NCBI GenBank assembly: GCA_949752795.1
Contig: CATKHW010000425.1
Coordinates: forward strand, 1-64,000
Length of the DNA stretch: 64,000 bases
Reading direction: 5' to 3'
From: Hyperoodon ampullatus
Taxonomy: Eukaryota; Chordata; Mammalia; Artiodactyla; Ziphiidae
Part shown: positions 9,503-23,084 of the stretch, in pieces
Layout: the number at the start of each line of letters is the position of its first letter
How positions within the stretch are numbered: position 1 is the stretch's first letter
Notes under the pieces: model-generated
The model's input: only the letters and a program-made list of their open reading frames with translations
What the model was told of the DNA's origin: nothing
Databases searched by the model: none
Made by a program: the position numbers and the translations under genes

Positions 9503-12500
9503 ATGGGCCTCTGCACTAGGATGCAACATGTAAACGACGGACTGCCCGAAACTTCTGGGACCTGTAGGCCACGTTCAGTTGAGGACAACTATACGCCAAA
9601 AGAAGGGCAATGGAGGCCTTCTTTCCTTAAGCCACTAGAAGGTGTAAATGTGAACAGCAAAAGTATCTCCCTTCTTCCACACCTGGGAAGTACAAAACTC
9701 AAAAGGAAAGTGCAGGGAGAATGCTCTGTGTTTTCTTTGGAAAAGAGAGCTTGAAGGGAAACGTTTTTCTCCTCACTGGGATTTAGAGTGTTGCAGTCTC
9801 AATTGTGGCAGGGAAACACTGTTGTTCCATATCTTCTCTTCTTAACACAATCCATTTCTCGTCACAGAAATAGGCAGGCCCCAGGTCCAAGGCAGCCTGT
9901 GTCAAAGCGGTGCTTTAACTCCAGAAAGCCCTTACGATATCATAGGCCACTAGGCTGTGCACTAGATTCTAAGATGTAGGCGAAGGCCTGCCCGACAGTT
10001 GTGGGACATGTAGGCCACGTTCAGTTGAGGACAACTATATGCCAAAAGAAGGGCAATGGAGGCCTTCTTTCCATAAGCCACTACAAGGTGTAAATGTGAA
10101 CAGCAGATGTATCTCCCTTCTACCGCAGCTGGGAAGTACAAAACACAGAACAAAGGCGCAGGGGGAATGCTCTGTGGTCCCTGTGGAGAACAGGGCTTGA
10201 AACCTGACCTGAAAACGTTCAGAGTTTTCTTAAGGCACTAGAAGGTGTCAATGTGAACAACAGAAGTAACTACCTTCTACAGCACCGGGAAACCCCAAAG
10301 ATCGAAGGAAGGCAAAGGGAGAGTGCTTTGTGGTCCCTTTGGAAAACAGGCTTTGAAGGGATTCACTAAGGATTGTTAGTGAATAGGTAAACCACATGGG
10401 ACGACTAGCCTCGAGCTCAAGCTCTCTTTTTCTCGTCACACAGACAGGCAGGCGGCAGGTCCAAGGCAGCGTGTGTCAAAGCGGTGCTTTAACTCCAGGA
10501 AGCCTTTATGATGTCATAGGCCACTAGGCTGTGCACTAGATTCTAAGATGTAGGCGATGGACTACCCGACACTTCCGGGACCTGTAGGCCACTTTCAGGT
10601 GAGGACAACTATATGCCAAAAGAAGGGCAATGGAGGCCTTCTTTCCTTAAGCCACTAGAAGGTGTAAATGCGAACAGCAGATGTATCTCCCTTCTACCGC
10701 AGCTGGGAAGTACAAAACACAGAACGAAGGCGCAGGGGGAATGCTCTGTGGTCCTTGTGGAGAATAGGGCTTGAAACCTGACCTGAAAACGTTCAGGGAT
10801 TTCTGAAGCCACTAGAAGGTGTCAATGTGAACAACAGAAGTATCTACCTTCTACAGCACCGGCAAGCCCCAAAGACCGAAGGAAGGCAAAGGGAGAGTGC
10901 TTTGTGGTGCCTTTGGAAAACAGGCTTTGAAGGGATTCACTAAGGATTGTTAGTGAATAGGTAAACCACATGGGACGACTAGCCTCGAGCTCAAGCTCTC
11001 TTTTTCTCGTCACACAGACAAGCAAGCCGCAGGTCCAAGGCAGCGTGTGTCAAAGCGGTGCTTGAAATGCAGGAAGCGTTTACAGTGTCTTAGGCTATGG
11101 GCCTCTGCACTAGGATGCAACATGTAAACGACGGACTGCCCGAAACTTCCGGGACTTGTAGGCCACGTTCAGTTGAGGACAACTATACGCCAAAAGAAGG
11201 GCAATGGAGGCCTTCTTTCCATAAGCCACTACAAGGTGTAAATGTGAACAGCAGATGTATCTCCCTTCTACCGCAGCTGGGAAGTACAAAACACAGAACA
11301 AAGGCGCAGGGGGAATGCTCTGTGGTCCCTGTGGAGAACAGGGCTTGAAACCTGACCTGAAAACGTTCAGAGTTTTCTTAAGGCACTAGAAGGTGTCAAT
11401 GTGAACAACAGAAGTAAGTACCTTCTACAGCACCGGCAAGCCCCAAAGACCGAAGGAAGGCAAAGGGAGAGTGCTTTGTGGTCCCTTTGGAAAACAGGCT
11501 TTGAAGGGATTCACTAAGGATTGCTAGTGAATAGGTAAACCACATGGGACGACTAGCCTCGAGCTCAAGCTCTCTTTTTCTCGTCACACAGACAGGCAGG
11601 CGGCAGGTCCAAGGCAGCGTGTGTCAAAGCGGTGCTTTAACTCCAGGAAGCCTTTATGATGTCATAGGCCACTAGGCTGTGCACTAGATTCTAAGATGTA
11701 GGCGATGGACTACCCGACACTTCCGGGACCTGTAGGCCACTTTCAGGTGAGGACAACTATATGCCAAAAGAAGGGCAATGGAGGCCTTCTTTCCTTAAGC
11801 CACTAGAAGGTGTAAATGCGAACAGCAGATGTATCTCCCTTCTACCGCAGCTTGGAAGTACAAAACACAGAACGAAGGCGCAGGGGGAATGCTCTGTGGT
11901 CCTTGTGGAGAATAGGGCTTGAAACCTGACCTGAAAACGTTCAGGGATTTCTGAAGCCACTAGGAGGTGTCAATGTGAACAACAGAAGTATCTACCTTCT
12001 ACAGCACCGGCAAGCCCCAAAGACCGAAGGAAGGCAAAGGGAGAGTGCTTTGTGGTGCCTTTGGAAAACAGGGTTTGAAGGGATTCCCTAAGGACTGTTA
12101 GTGAATAGGTAAACCACATGGGACGACTAGCCTCGAGCTCAAGCTCTCTTTTTCTCGTCACACAGACAGGCAGGCGGCAGGTCCAAGGCAGCGTGTGTCA
12201 AAGCGGTGCTTTAACTCCAGGAAGCCTTTATGATGTCATAGGCCACTAGGCTGTGCACTAGATTCTAAGATGTAGGCGATGGACTACCCTACACTTCCGG
12301 GACCTGTAGGCCACTTTCAGGTGAGGACAACTATATGCCAAAAGAAGGGCAATGGAGGCCTTCTTTCCTTAAGCCACTAGAAGGTGTAAATGCGAACAGC
12401 AGATGTATCTCCCTTCTACCGCAGCTTGGAAGTACAAAACACAGAACGAAGGCGCAGGGGGAATGCTCTGTGGTCCTTGTGGAGAATAGGGCTTGAAACC

Positions 12501-12818
12501 TGACCTGAAAACGTTCAGCGATTTCTGAAGCCACTAGAAGGTGTCAATGTGAACAACAGAAATATCTACCTTCTACAGCACCGGCAAGCCCCAAAGACCG
12601 AAGGAAGGCAAAGGGAGAGTGCTTTGTGGTGCCTTTGGAAAACAGGCTTTGAAGGGATTCACTAAGGATTGTTAGTGAATAGGTAAACCACATGGGACGA
12701 CTAGCCTCGAGCTCAAGCTCTCTTTTTCTCGTCACACAGACAAGCAAGCCGCAGGTCCAAGGCAGCGTGTGTCAAAGCGGTGCTTGAAATGCAGGAAGCG
12801 TTTACGGTGTCTTAGGCC
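9503..12818 (+). repeat. Higher-order unit 5 (3316 bp): B-A1-A2-A1*-A2'-A2
   Basis: This is the longest unit, with five A modules. B 9503-9948 is EcoRV-plus. A1 9949-10522 and A2 10523-11096 (CAGTGTCTTAGGCTATGG junction at 11083) precede A1* 11097-11670, a copy of the 8355 module. A2' 11671-12244 has an A2 front and an A1-type end, with CACTAGGAGG at its internal junction. A2 12245-12818 has CCTACACTTCC in its start. Confidence 0.93.
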
Positions 12819-14412
12819 ATGGGCCTCTGCACTAGGATGCAACATGTAAACGACGGACTGCCCGAAACTTCTGGGACGTGTAGGCCACGTTCAGTTGAGG
12901 ACAACTATACGCCAAAAGAAGGGCAATGGAGGCCTTCTTTCCTTAAGCCACTGGAAGGTGTAAATGTGAACAGCAAAAGTATCTCCCTTCTTCCACACCT
13001 GGGAAGTACAAAACTCAAAAGGAAAGTGCAGGGAGAATGCTCTGTGTTTTCTTTGGAAAAGAGAGCTTGAAGGGAAACGTTTTTCTCCTCACTGGGATTT
13101 AGAGTGTTGCAGTCTCAATTGTGGCAGGGAAACACTGTTGTTCCATATCTTCTCTTCTTAACACAATCCATTTCTCGTCACAGAAATAGGCAGGCCCCAG
13201 GTCCAAGGCAGCCTGTGTCAAAGCAGTGCTTTAACTCCAGAAAGCCCTTACGATATCATAGGCCACTAGGCTGTGCACTAGATTCTAAGATGTAGGCGAA
13301 GGCCTGCCCGACAGTTGTGGGACATGTAGGCCACGTTCAGTTGAGGACAACTATATGCCAAAAGAAGGGCAATGGAGGCCTTCTTTCCATAAGCCACTAC
13401 AAGGTGTAAATGTGAACAGCAGATGTATCTCCCTTCTACCGCAGCTGGGAAGTACAAAACACAGAACAAAGGCGCAGGGGGAATGCTCTGTGGTCCCTGT
13501 GGAGAACAGGGCTTGAAACCTGACCTGAAAACGTTCAGAGTTTTCTTAAGGCACTAGAAGGTGTCAATGTGAACAACAGAAGTAACTACCTTCTACAGCA
13601 CCGGGAAACCCCAAAGATCGAAGGAAGGCAAAGGGAGAGTGCTTTGTGGTCCCTTTGGAAAACAGGCTTTGAAGGGATTCACTAAGGATTGTTAGTGAAT
13701 AGGTAAACCACATGGGACGACTAGCCTCGAGCTCAAGCTCTCTTTTTCTCGTCACACAGACAGGCAGGCGGCAGGTCCAAGGCAGCGTGTGTCAAAGCGG
13801 TGCTTTAACTCCAGGAAGCCTTTATGATGTCATAGGCCACTAGGCTGTGCACTAGATTCTAAGATGTAGGCGATGGACTACCCGACACTTCCGGGACCTG
13901 TAGGCCACTTTCAGGTGAGGACAACTATATGCCAAAAGAAGGGCAATGGAGGCCTTCTTTCCTTAAGCCACTAGAAGGTGTAAATGCGAACAGCAGATGT
14001 ATCTCCCTTCTACCGCAGCTGGGAAGTACAAAACACAGAACGAAGGCGCAGGGGGAATGCTCTGTGGTCCTTGTGGAGAATAGGGCTTGAAACCTGACCT
14101 GAAAACGTTCAGGGATTTCTGAAGCCACTAGAAGGTGTCAATGTGAACAACAGAAGTATCTACCTTCTACAGCACCGGCAAGCCCCAAAGACCGAAGGAA
14201 GGCAAAGGGAGAGTGCTTTGTGGTGCCTTTGGAAAACAGGCTTTGAAGGGATTCACTAAGGATTGTTAGTGAATAGGTAAACCACATGGGACGACTAGCC
14301 TCGAGCTCAAGCTCTCTTTTTCTCGTCACACAGACAAGCAAGCCGCAGGTCCAAGGCAGCGTGTGTCAAAGCGGTGCTTGAAATGCAGGAAGCGTTTACG
14401 GTGTCTTAGGCT
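12819..14412 (+). repeat. Higher-order unit 6 (1594 bp): B-A1-A2
   Basis: B 12819-13264 is a haplotype mosaic: ATTTCTCG and GATATC as in EcoRV-plus, but GCAGTG as in EcoRV-minus. It also has CTGGAAGG and GACGTGTAGGCC. A1 13265-13838 is of the CACCGGGAAACC form. A2 13839-14412 ends in the GGCTATGGG junction, abolishing the NcoI site found at most A2-B junctions. Confidence 0.94.
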
Positions 14413-16580
14413 ATGGGCCTCTGCACTAGGATGCAACATGTAAACGACGGACTGCCCGAAACTTCCGGGACCTGTAGGCCACGTTCAGTTGAGGACAACT
14501 ATACGCCAAAAGAAGGGCAATGGAGGCCTTCTTTCCTTAAGCCACTAGAAGGTGTAAATGTGAACAGCAAAAGTATCTCCCTTCTTCCACACCTGGGAAG
14601 TACAAAACTCAAAAGGAAAGTGCAGGGAGAATGCTCTGTGTTTTCTTTGGAAAAGAGAGCTTGAAGGGAAACGTTTTTCTCCTCACTGGGATTTAGAGTG
14701 TTGCAGTCTCAATTGTGGCAGGGAAACACTGTTGTTCCATATCTTCTCTTCTTAACACAATCCGTTTCTCGTCACAGAAATAGGCAGGCCCCAGGTCCAA
14801 GGCAGCCTGTGTCAAAGCAGTGCTTTAACTCCAGAAAGCCCTTACGAAATCATAGGCCACTAGGCTGTGCACTAGATTCTAAGATGTAGGCGAAGGCCTG
14901 CCCGACAGTTCTGGGACCTGGAGGCCACGTTCAGTTGAGGACAACTATATGCCAAAAGAAGGGCAATGGAGGCCTTCTTTCCATAAGCCACTACAAGGTG
15001 TAAATGTGAACAGCAGATGTATCTCCCTTCTACCGCAGCTGGGAAGTACAAAACACAGAACAAAGGCGCAGGGGGAATGCTCTGTGGTCCCTGTGGAGAA
15101 CAGGGCTTGAAACCTGACCTGAAAACGTTCAGAGTTTTCTTAAGGCACTAGAAGGTGTCAATGTGACCAACAGAAGTAAGTACCTTCTACAGCACCGGCA
15201 AGCCCCAAAGACCGAAGGAAGGCAAAGGGAGAGTGCTTTGTGGTCCCTTTGGAAAACAGGGTTTGAAGGGATTCACTAAGGATTGCTAGTGAATAGGTAA
15301 ACCACATGGGACTACTAGCCTCGAGCTCAAGCTCTCTTTTTCTCGTCACACAGACAGGCAGGCGGCAGGTCCAAGGCAGCGTGTGTCAAAGCGGTGCTTT
15401 AACTCCAGGAAGCCTTTATGATGTCATAGGCCACTAGGCTGTGCACTAGATTCTAAGATGTAGGCGATGGACTACCCGACACTTCCGGGACCTGTAGGCC
15501 ACTTTCAGGTGAGGACAACTATATGCCAAAAGAAGGGCAATGGAGGCCTTCTTTCCTTAAGCCACTAGAAGGTGTAAATGTGAACAGCAGATGTATCTCC
15601 TTTCTACCGCAGCTTGGAAGTACAAAACACAGAATGAAGGCGCAGGGGGAATGCTCTGTGGTCCTTGTGGAGAATAGGGCTTGAAACCTGACCTGAAAAC
15701 GTTCAGAGATTTCTGAAGCCACTAGAAGGTGTCAATGTGAACAACAGAAGTATCTACCCTCTACAGCACCGGCAAGCCCCAAAGACCGAAGGAAGGCAAA
15801 GGGAGAGTGCTTTGTGGTGCCTTTGGAAAACAGGCTTTGAAGGGATTCCCTAAGGATTGTTAGTGAATAGGTAAACCACATGGGACGACTAGCCTCGAGC
15901 TCAAGCTCTCTTTTTCTCGTCACACAGACAGGCAGGCGGCAGGTCCAAGGCAGCGTGTTTCAAAGCGGTGCTTTAACTCCAGGAAGCCTTTATGATGTCA
16001 TAGGCCACTAGGCTGTGCACTAGATTCTAAGATGTAGGCGATGGACTACCCGACACTTCCGGGACCTGTAGGCCACTTTCAGGTGAGGACAACTATATGC
16101 CAAAAGAAGGGCAATGGAGGCCTTCTTTCCTTAAGCCACTAGAAGGTGTAAATGCGAACAGCAGATGTATCTCCCTTCTACCGCAGCTTGGAAGTACAAA
16201 ACACAGAACGAAGGCGCAGGGGGAATGCTCTGTGGTCCTTGTGGAGAATAGGGCTTGAAACCTGACCTGAAAACGTTCAGCGATTTCTGAAGCCACTAGA
16301 AGGTGTCAATGTGAACAACAGAAGTATCTACCTTCTACAGCACCGGCAAGCCCCAAAGACCGAAGGAAGGCAAAGGGAGAGTGCTTTGTGGTGCCTTTGG
16401 AAAACAGGCTTTGAAGGGATTCACTAAGGATTGTTAGTGAATAGGTAAACCACATGGGACGACTAGCCTCGAGCTCAAGCTCTCTTTTTCTCATCACACA
16501 GACAAGCAAGCCGCAGGTCCAAGGCAGCGTGTGTCAAAGCGGTGCTTGAAATGCAGGAAGCGTTTACGGTGTCTTAGGCC
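14413..16580 (+). repeat. Higher-order unit 7 (2168 bp): B-A1-A2'-A2
   Basis: B 14413-14858 is EcoRV-minus. A1 14859-15432 has GGACCTGGAGG, GTGACCAACAG and GGGACTACTAG. A2' 15433-16006 has CAGAGATTT, TACCCTCTAC (C at 15759) and GTGTTTCAAAG. A2 16007-16580 has CAGCGATTT and CTCATCAC. It starts a run of six n=3 units. Its variants recur 4336 bp and 18810 bp downstream. Confidence 0.94.
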
Positions 16581-18748
16581 ATGGGCCTCTGCACTAGGAT
16601 GCAACATGTAAACGACGGACTGCCTGAAACTGCCGGGACCTGTAGGCCACGTTCAGTTGAGGACAACTATACGCCAAAAGAAGGGCAATGGAGGCCTTCT
16701 TTCCTTAAGCCACTAGAAGGTGTAAATGTGAACAGCAAAAGTATCTCCCTTCTTCCACACCTGGGAAGTACAAAACTCAAAAGGAAAGTGCAGGGAGAAT
16801 GCTCTGTGTTTTCTTTGGAAAAGAGAGCTTGAAGGGAAACGTTTTTCTCCTCACTGGGATTTAGAGTGTTGCAGTCTCAATTGTGGCAGGGAAACACTGT
16901 TGTTCCATATCTTCTCTTCTTAACACAATCCATTTCTCGTCACAGAAATAGGCAGGCCCCAGGTCCAAGGCAGCCTGTGTCAAAGCGGTGCTTTAACTCC
17001 AGAAAGCCCTTACGATATCATAGGCCACTAGGCTGTGCACTAGATTCTAAGATGTAGGCGAAGGCCTGCCCGACAGTTCTGGGACCTGTAGGCCACGTTC
17101 AGTTGAGGACAACTATATGCCAAAGGAAGGGCAATGGAGGCCTTCTTTCCATAAGCCACTACAAGGTGTAAATGTGAACAGCAGATGTATCTCCCTTCTA
17201 CCGCAGCTGGGAAGTACAAAACACAGAACAAAGGCGCAGGGGGAATGCTCTGTGGTCCCTGTGGAGAACAGGGCTTGAAACCTGACCTGAAAACGTTCAG
17301 AGTTTTCTTAAGGCACTAGAAGGTGTCAATGTGAACAACAGAAGTAAGTACCTTCTACAGCACCGGCCAGCCCCAAAGACCGAAGGAAGGCAAAGGGAGA
17401 GTGCTTTGTGGTCCCTTTGGAAAACAGGCTTTGAAGGGATTCACTAAGGATTGCTAGTGAATAGGTAAACCACATGGGACTACTAGCCTCGAGCTCAAGC
17501 TCTCTTTTTCTCGTCACACAGACAGGCAGGCGGCAGGTCCAAGGCAGCGTGTGTCAAAGCGGTGCTTTAACTCCAGGAAGCCTTTATGATGTCATAGGCC
17601 ACTAGGCTGTGCACTAGATTCTAAGATGTAGGCGATGGACTACCCGACACTTCCGGGACCTGTAGGCCACTTTCAGGTGAGGACAACTATATGCCAAAAG
17701 AAGGGCAATGGAGGCCTTCTTTCCTTAAGCCACTAGAAGGTATAAATGTGAACAGCAGATGTATCTCCCTTCTACCGCAGCTTGGAAGTACAAAACACAG
17801 AACGAAGGCGCAGGGGGAATGCTCTGTGGTCCTTGTGGAGAATAGGGCTTGAAACCTGACCTGAAAACGTTCAGGGATTTCTGAAGCCACTAGAAGGTGT
17901 CAAAGTGAACAACAGAAGTATCTACCTTCTACAGCACCGGCAAGCCCCAAAGACCGAAGGAAGGCAAAGGGAGAGTGCTTTGTGGTGCCTTTGGAAAACA
18001 GGCTTTGAAGGGATTCCCTAAGGATTGTTAGTGAATAGGTAAACCACATGGGACGACTAGCCTCGAGCTCAAGCTCTCTTTTTCTCGTCACACAGACAGG
18101 CAGGTGGCAGGTCCAAGGCAGCGTGTGTCAAAGCGGTGCTTTAACTCCAGGAAGCCTTTATGATGTCATAGGCCACTAGGCTGTGCACTAGATTCTAAGA
18201 TGTAGGCGATGGACTACCCGACACTTCCGGGACCTGTAGGCCACTTTCAGGTGAGGACAACTATATGCCAAAAGAAGGGCAATGGAGGCCTTCTTTCCTT
18301 AAGCCACTAGAAGGTGTAAATGTGAACAGCAGATGTATCTCCCTTCTACCGCAGCTTGGAAGTACAAAACACAGAACGAAGGCGCAGGGGGAATGCTCTG
18401 TGGTCCTTGTGGAGAATAGGGCTTGAAACCTGACCTGAAAACGTTCAGCGATTTCTGAAGCCACTAGAAGGTGTCAATGTGAACAACAGAAGTATCTACC
18501 TTCTACAGCACCGGCAAGCCCCAAAGACCGAAGGAAGGCAAAGGGAGAGTGCTTTGTGGTGCCTTTGGAAAACAGGCTTTGAAGGGATTCCCTAAGGATT
18601 GTTAGTGAATAGGTAAACCACATGGGACGACTAGCCTCGAGCTCAAGCTCTCTTTTTCTCGTCACACAGACAAGCAAGCCGCAGGTCCAAGGCAGCGTGT
18701 GTCAAAGCGGTGCTTGAAATGCAGGAAGCGTTTACGGTGTCTTAGGCT
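16581..18748 (+). repeat. Higher-order unit 8 (2168 bp): B-A1-A2'-A2
   Basis: B 16581-17026 is EcoRV-plus with the ACTGCCGGGACC start. A1 17027-17600 has CCAAAGGAAGG and a private CCGGCCAGCC. A2' 17601-18174 has TATAAATG (A at 17742), TCAAAGTGAAC and CAGGTGGCAGG (T at 18105); this set recurs at 36411-36984. A2 18175-18748 ends with GGCTATGGG. Confidence 0.94.
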
Positions 18749-20916
18749 ATGGGCCTCTGCACTAGGATGCAACATGTAAACGACGGACTGCCCGAAACTT
18801 CTGGGACGTGTAAGCCACGTTCAGTTGAGGACAACTATACGCCAAAAGAAGGGCAATGGAGGCCTTCTTTCCTTAAGCCACTGGAAGGTGTAAATGTGAA
18901 CAGCAAAAGTATCTCCCTTCTTCCACACCTGGGAAGTACAAAACTCAAAAGGAAAGTGCAGGGAGAATGCTCTGTGTTTTCTTTGGAAAAGAGAGCTTGA
19001 AGGGAAACGTTTTTCTCCTCACTGGGATTTAGAGTGTTGCAGTCTCAATTGTGGCAGGGAAACACTGTTGTTCCATATCTTCTCTTCTTAACACAATCCG
19101 TTTCTCGTCACAGAAATAGGCAGGCCCCAGGTCCAAGGCAGCCTGTGTCAAAGCAGTGCTTTAACTCCAGAAAGCCCTTACGAAATCATAGGCCACTAGG
19201 CTGTGCACTAGATTCTAAGATGTAGGCGAAGGCCTGCCCGACAGTTCTGGGACCTGGAGGCCACGTTCAGTTGAGGACAACTATATGCCAAAAGAAGGGC
19301 AATGGAGGCCTTCTTTCCATAAGCCACTACAAGGTGTAAATGTGAACAGCAGATGTATCTCCCTTCTACCGCAGCTGGGAAGTACAAAACACAGAACAAA
19401 GGCGCAGGGGGAATGCTCTGTGGTCCCTGTGGAGAACAGGGCTTGAAACCTGACCTGAAAACGTTCAGAGTTTTCTTAAGGCACTAGAAGGTGTCAATGT
19501 GACCAACAGAAGTAAGTACCTTCTACAGCACCGGCAAGCCCCAAAGACCGAAGGAAGGCAAAGGGAGAGTGCTTTGTGGTCCCTTTGGAAAACAGGGTTT
19601 GAAGGGATTCACTAAGGATTGCTAGTGAATAGGTAAACCACATGGGACTACTAGCCTCGAGCTCAAGCTCTCTTTTTCTCGTCACACAGACAGGCAGGCG
19701 GCAGGTCCAAGGCAGCGTGTGTCAAAGCGGTGCTTTAACTCCAGGAAGCCTTTATGATGTCATAGGCCACTAGGCTGTGCACTAGATTCTAAGATGTAGG
19801 CGATGGACTACCCGACACTTCCGGGACCTGTAGGCCACTTTCAGGTGAGGACAACTATATGCCAAAAGAAGGGCAATGGAGGCCTTCTTTCCTTAAGCCA
19901 CTAGAAGGTGTAAATGTGAACAGCAGATGTATCTCCCTTCTACCGCAGCTTGGAAGTACAAAACACAGAACGAAGGCGCAGGGGGAATGCTCTGTGGTCC
20001 TTGTGGAGAATAGGGCTTGAAACCTGACCTGAAAACGTTCAGAGATTTCTGAAGCCACTAGAAGGTGTCAATGTGAACAACAGAAGTATCTACCCTCTAC
20101 AGCACCGGCAAGCCCCAAAGACCGAAGGAAGGCAAAGGGAGAGTGCTTTGTGGTGCCTTTGGAAAACAGGCTTTGAAGGGATTCCCTAAGGATTGTTAGT
20201 GAATAGGTAAACCACATGGGACGACTAGCCTCGAGCTCAAGCTCTCTTTTTCTCGTCACACAGACAGGCAGGCGGCAGGTCCAAGGCAGCGTGTTTCAAA
20301 GCGGTGCTTTAACTCCAGGAAGCCTTTATGATGTCATAGGCCACTAGGCTGTGCACTAGATTCTAAGATGTAGGCGATGGACTACCCGACACTTCCGGGA
20401 CCTGTAGGCCACTTTCAGGTGAGGACAACTATATGCCAAAAGAAGGGCAATGGAGGCCTTCTTTCCTTAAGCCACTAGAAGGTGTAAATGCGAACAGCAG
20501 ATGTATCTCCCTTCTACCGCAGCTTGGAAGTACAAAACACAGAACGAAGGCGCAGGGGGAATGCTCTGTGGTCCTTGTGGAGAATAGGGCTTGAAACCTG
20601 ACCTGAAAACGTTCAGCGATTTCTGAAGCCACTAGAAGGTGTCAATGTGAACAACAGAAGTATCTACCTTCTACAGCACCGGCAAGCCCCAAAGACCGAA
20701 GGAAGGCAAAGGGAGAGTGCTTTGTGGTGCCTTTGGAAAACAGGCTTTGAAGGGATTCACTAAGGATTGTTAGTGAATAGGTAAACCACATGGGACGACT
20801 AGCCTCGAGCTCAAGCTCTCTTTTTCTCGTCACACAGACAAGCAAGCCGCAGGTCCAAGGCAGCGTGTGTCAAAGCGGTGCTTGAAATGCAGGAAGCGTT
20901 TACGGTGTCTTAGGCC
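18749..20916 (+). repeat. Higher-order unit 9 (2168 bp): B-A1-A2'-A2
   Basis: B 18749-19194 is EcoRV-minus with GACGTGTAAGCC and CTGGAAGG. A1 19195-19768, A2' 19769-20342 (C at 20095, GTGTTTCAAAG) and A2 20343-20916 repeat unit 7 at an offset of 4336 bp. Confidence 0.95.
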
Positions 20917-23084
20917 ATGGGCCTCTGCACTAGGATGCAACATGTAAACGACGGACTGCCTGAAACTGCCGGGACCTGTAGGCCACGTTCAGTTGAGGAC
21001 AACTATACGCCAAAAGAAGGGCAATGGAGGCCTTCTTTCCTTAAGCCACTAGAAGGTGTAAATGTGAACAGCAAAAGTATCTCCCTTCTTCCACACCTGG
21101 GAAGTACAAAACTCAAAAGGAAAGTGCAGGGAGAATGCTCTGTGTTTTCTTTGGAAAAGAGAGCTTGAAGGGAAACGTTTTTCTCCTCACTGGGATTTAG
21201 AGTGTTGCAGTCTCAATTGTGGCAGGGAAACACTGTTGTTCCATATCTTCTCTTCTTAACACAATCCATTTCTCGTCACAGAAATAGGCAGGCCCCAGGT
21301 CCAAGGCAGCCTGTGTCAAAGCGGTGCTTTAACTCCAGAAAGCCCTTACGATATCATAGGCCACTAGGCTGTGCACTAGATTCTAAGATGTAGGCGAAGG
21401 CCTGCCCGACAGTTCTGGGACCTGTAGGCCACGTTCAGTTGAGGACAACTATATGCCAAAGGAAGGGCAATGGAGGCCTTCTTTCCATAAGCCACTACAA
21501 GGTGTAAATGTGAACAGCAGATGTATCTCCCTTCTACCGCAGCTGGGAAGTACAAAACACAGAACAAAGGCGCAGGGGGAATGCTCTGTGGTCCCTGTGG
21601 AGAACAGGGCTTGAAACCTGACCTGAAAACGTTCAGAGTTTTCTTAAGGCACTAGAAGGTGTCAATGTGAACAACAGAAGTAAGTACCTTCTACAGCACC
21701 GGCAAGCCCCAAAGACCGAAGGAAGGCAAAGGGAGAGTGCTTTGTGGTCCCTTTGGAAAACAGGCTTTGAAGGGATTCACTAAGGATTGCTAGTGAATAG
21801 GTAAACCACATGGGACTACTAGCCTCGAGCTCAAGCTCTCTTTTTCTCGTCACACAGACAGGCAGGCGGCAGGTCCAAGGCAGCGTGTGTCAAAGCGGTG
21901 CTTTAACTCCAGGAAGCCTTTATGATGTCATAGGCCACTAGGCTGTGCACTAGATTCTAAGATGTAGGCGATGGACTACCCGACACTTCCGGGACCTGTA
22001 GGCCACTTTCAGGTGAGGACAACTATATGCCAAAAGAAGGGCAATGGAGGCCTTCTTTCCTTAAGCCACTAGAAGGTGTAAATGCGAACAGCAGATGTAT
22101 CTCCCTTCTACCGCAGCTTGGAAGTACAAAACACAGAACGAAGGCGCAGGGGGAATGCTCTGTGGTCCTTGTGGAGAATAGGGCTTGAAACCTGACCTGA
22201 AAACGTTCAGGGATTTCTGAAGCCACTAGAAGGTGTCAATGTGAACAACAGAAGTATCTACCTTCTACAGCACCGGCAAGCCCCAAAGACCGAAGGAAGG
22301 CAAAGGGAGAGTGCTTTGTGGTGCCTTTGGAAAACAGGCTTTGAAGGGATTCACTAAGGATTGTTAGTGAATAGGTAAACCACATGGGACGACTAGCCTC
22401 GAGCTCAAGCTCTCTTTTTCTCGTCACACAGACAGGCAGGCGGCAGGTCCAAGGCAGCGTGTGTCAAAGCGGTGCTTTAACTCCAGGAAGCCTTTATGAT
22501 GTCATAGGCCACTAGGCTGTGCACTAGATTCTAAGATGTAGGCGATGGACTACCCGACACTTCCGGGACCTGTAGGCCACTTTCAGGTGAGGACAACTAT
22601 ATGCCAAAAGAAGGGCAATGGAGGCCTTCTTTCCTTAAGCCACTAGAAGGTGTAAATGCGAACAGCAGATGTATCTCCCTTCTACCGCAGCTGGGAAGTA
22701 CAAAACACAGAACGAAGGCGCAGGGGGAATGCTCTGTGGTCCTTGTGGAGAATAGGGCTTGAAACCTGACCTGAAAACGTTCAGGGATTTCTGAAGCCAC
22801 TAGAAGGTGTCAATGTGAACAACAGAAGTATCTACCTTCTACAGCACCGGCAAGCCCCAAAGACCGAAGGAAGGCAAAGGGAGAGTGCTTTGTGGTGCCT
22901 TTGGAAAACAGGCTTTGAAGGGATTCACTAAGGATTGTTAGTGAATAGGTAAACCACATGGGACGACTAGCCTCGAGCTCAAGCTCTCTTTTTCTCGTCA
23001 CACAGACAAGCAAGCCGCAGGTCCAAGGCAGCGTGTGTCAAAGCGGTGCTTGAAATGCAGGAAGCGTTTACGGTGTCTTAGGCT
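20917..23084 (+). repeat. Higher-order unit 10 (2168 bp): B-A1-A2'-A2
   Basis: B 20917-21362 is EcoRV-plus and shares GCCTGAAACTGCC with unit 8. A1 21363-21936 shares CCAAAGGAAGG with unit 8. A2' 21937-22510 lacks the TATAAATG and TCAAAGTGAAC variants of unit 8, so the 4336-bp match to unit 8 ends near 21.9 kb. A2 22511-23084 ends with GGCTATGGG. Confidence 0.94.
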
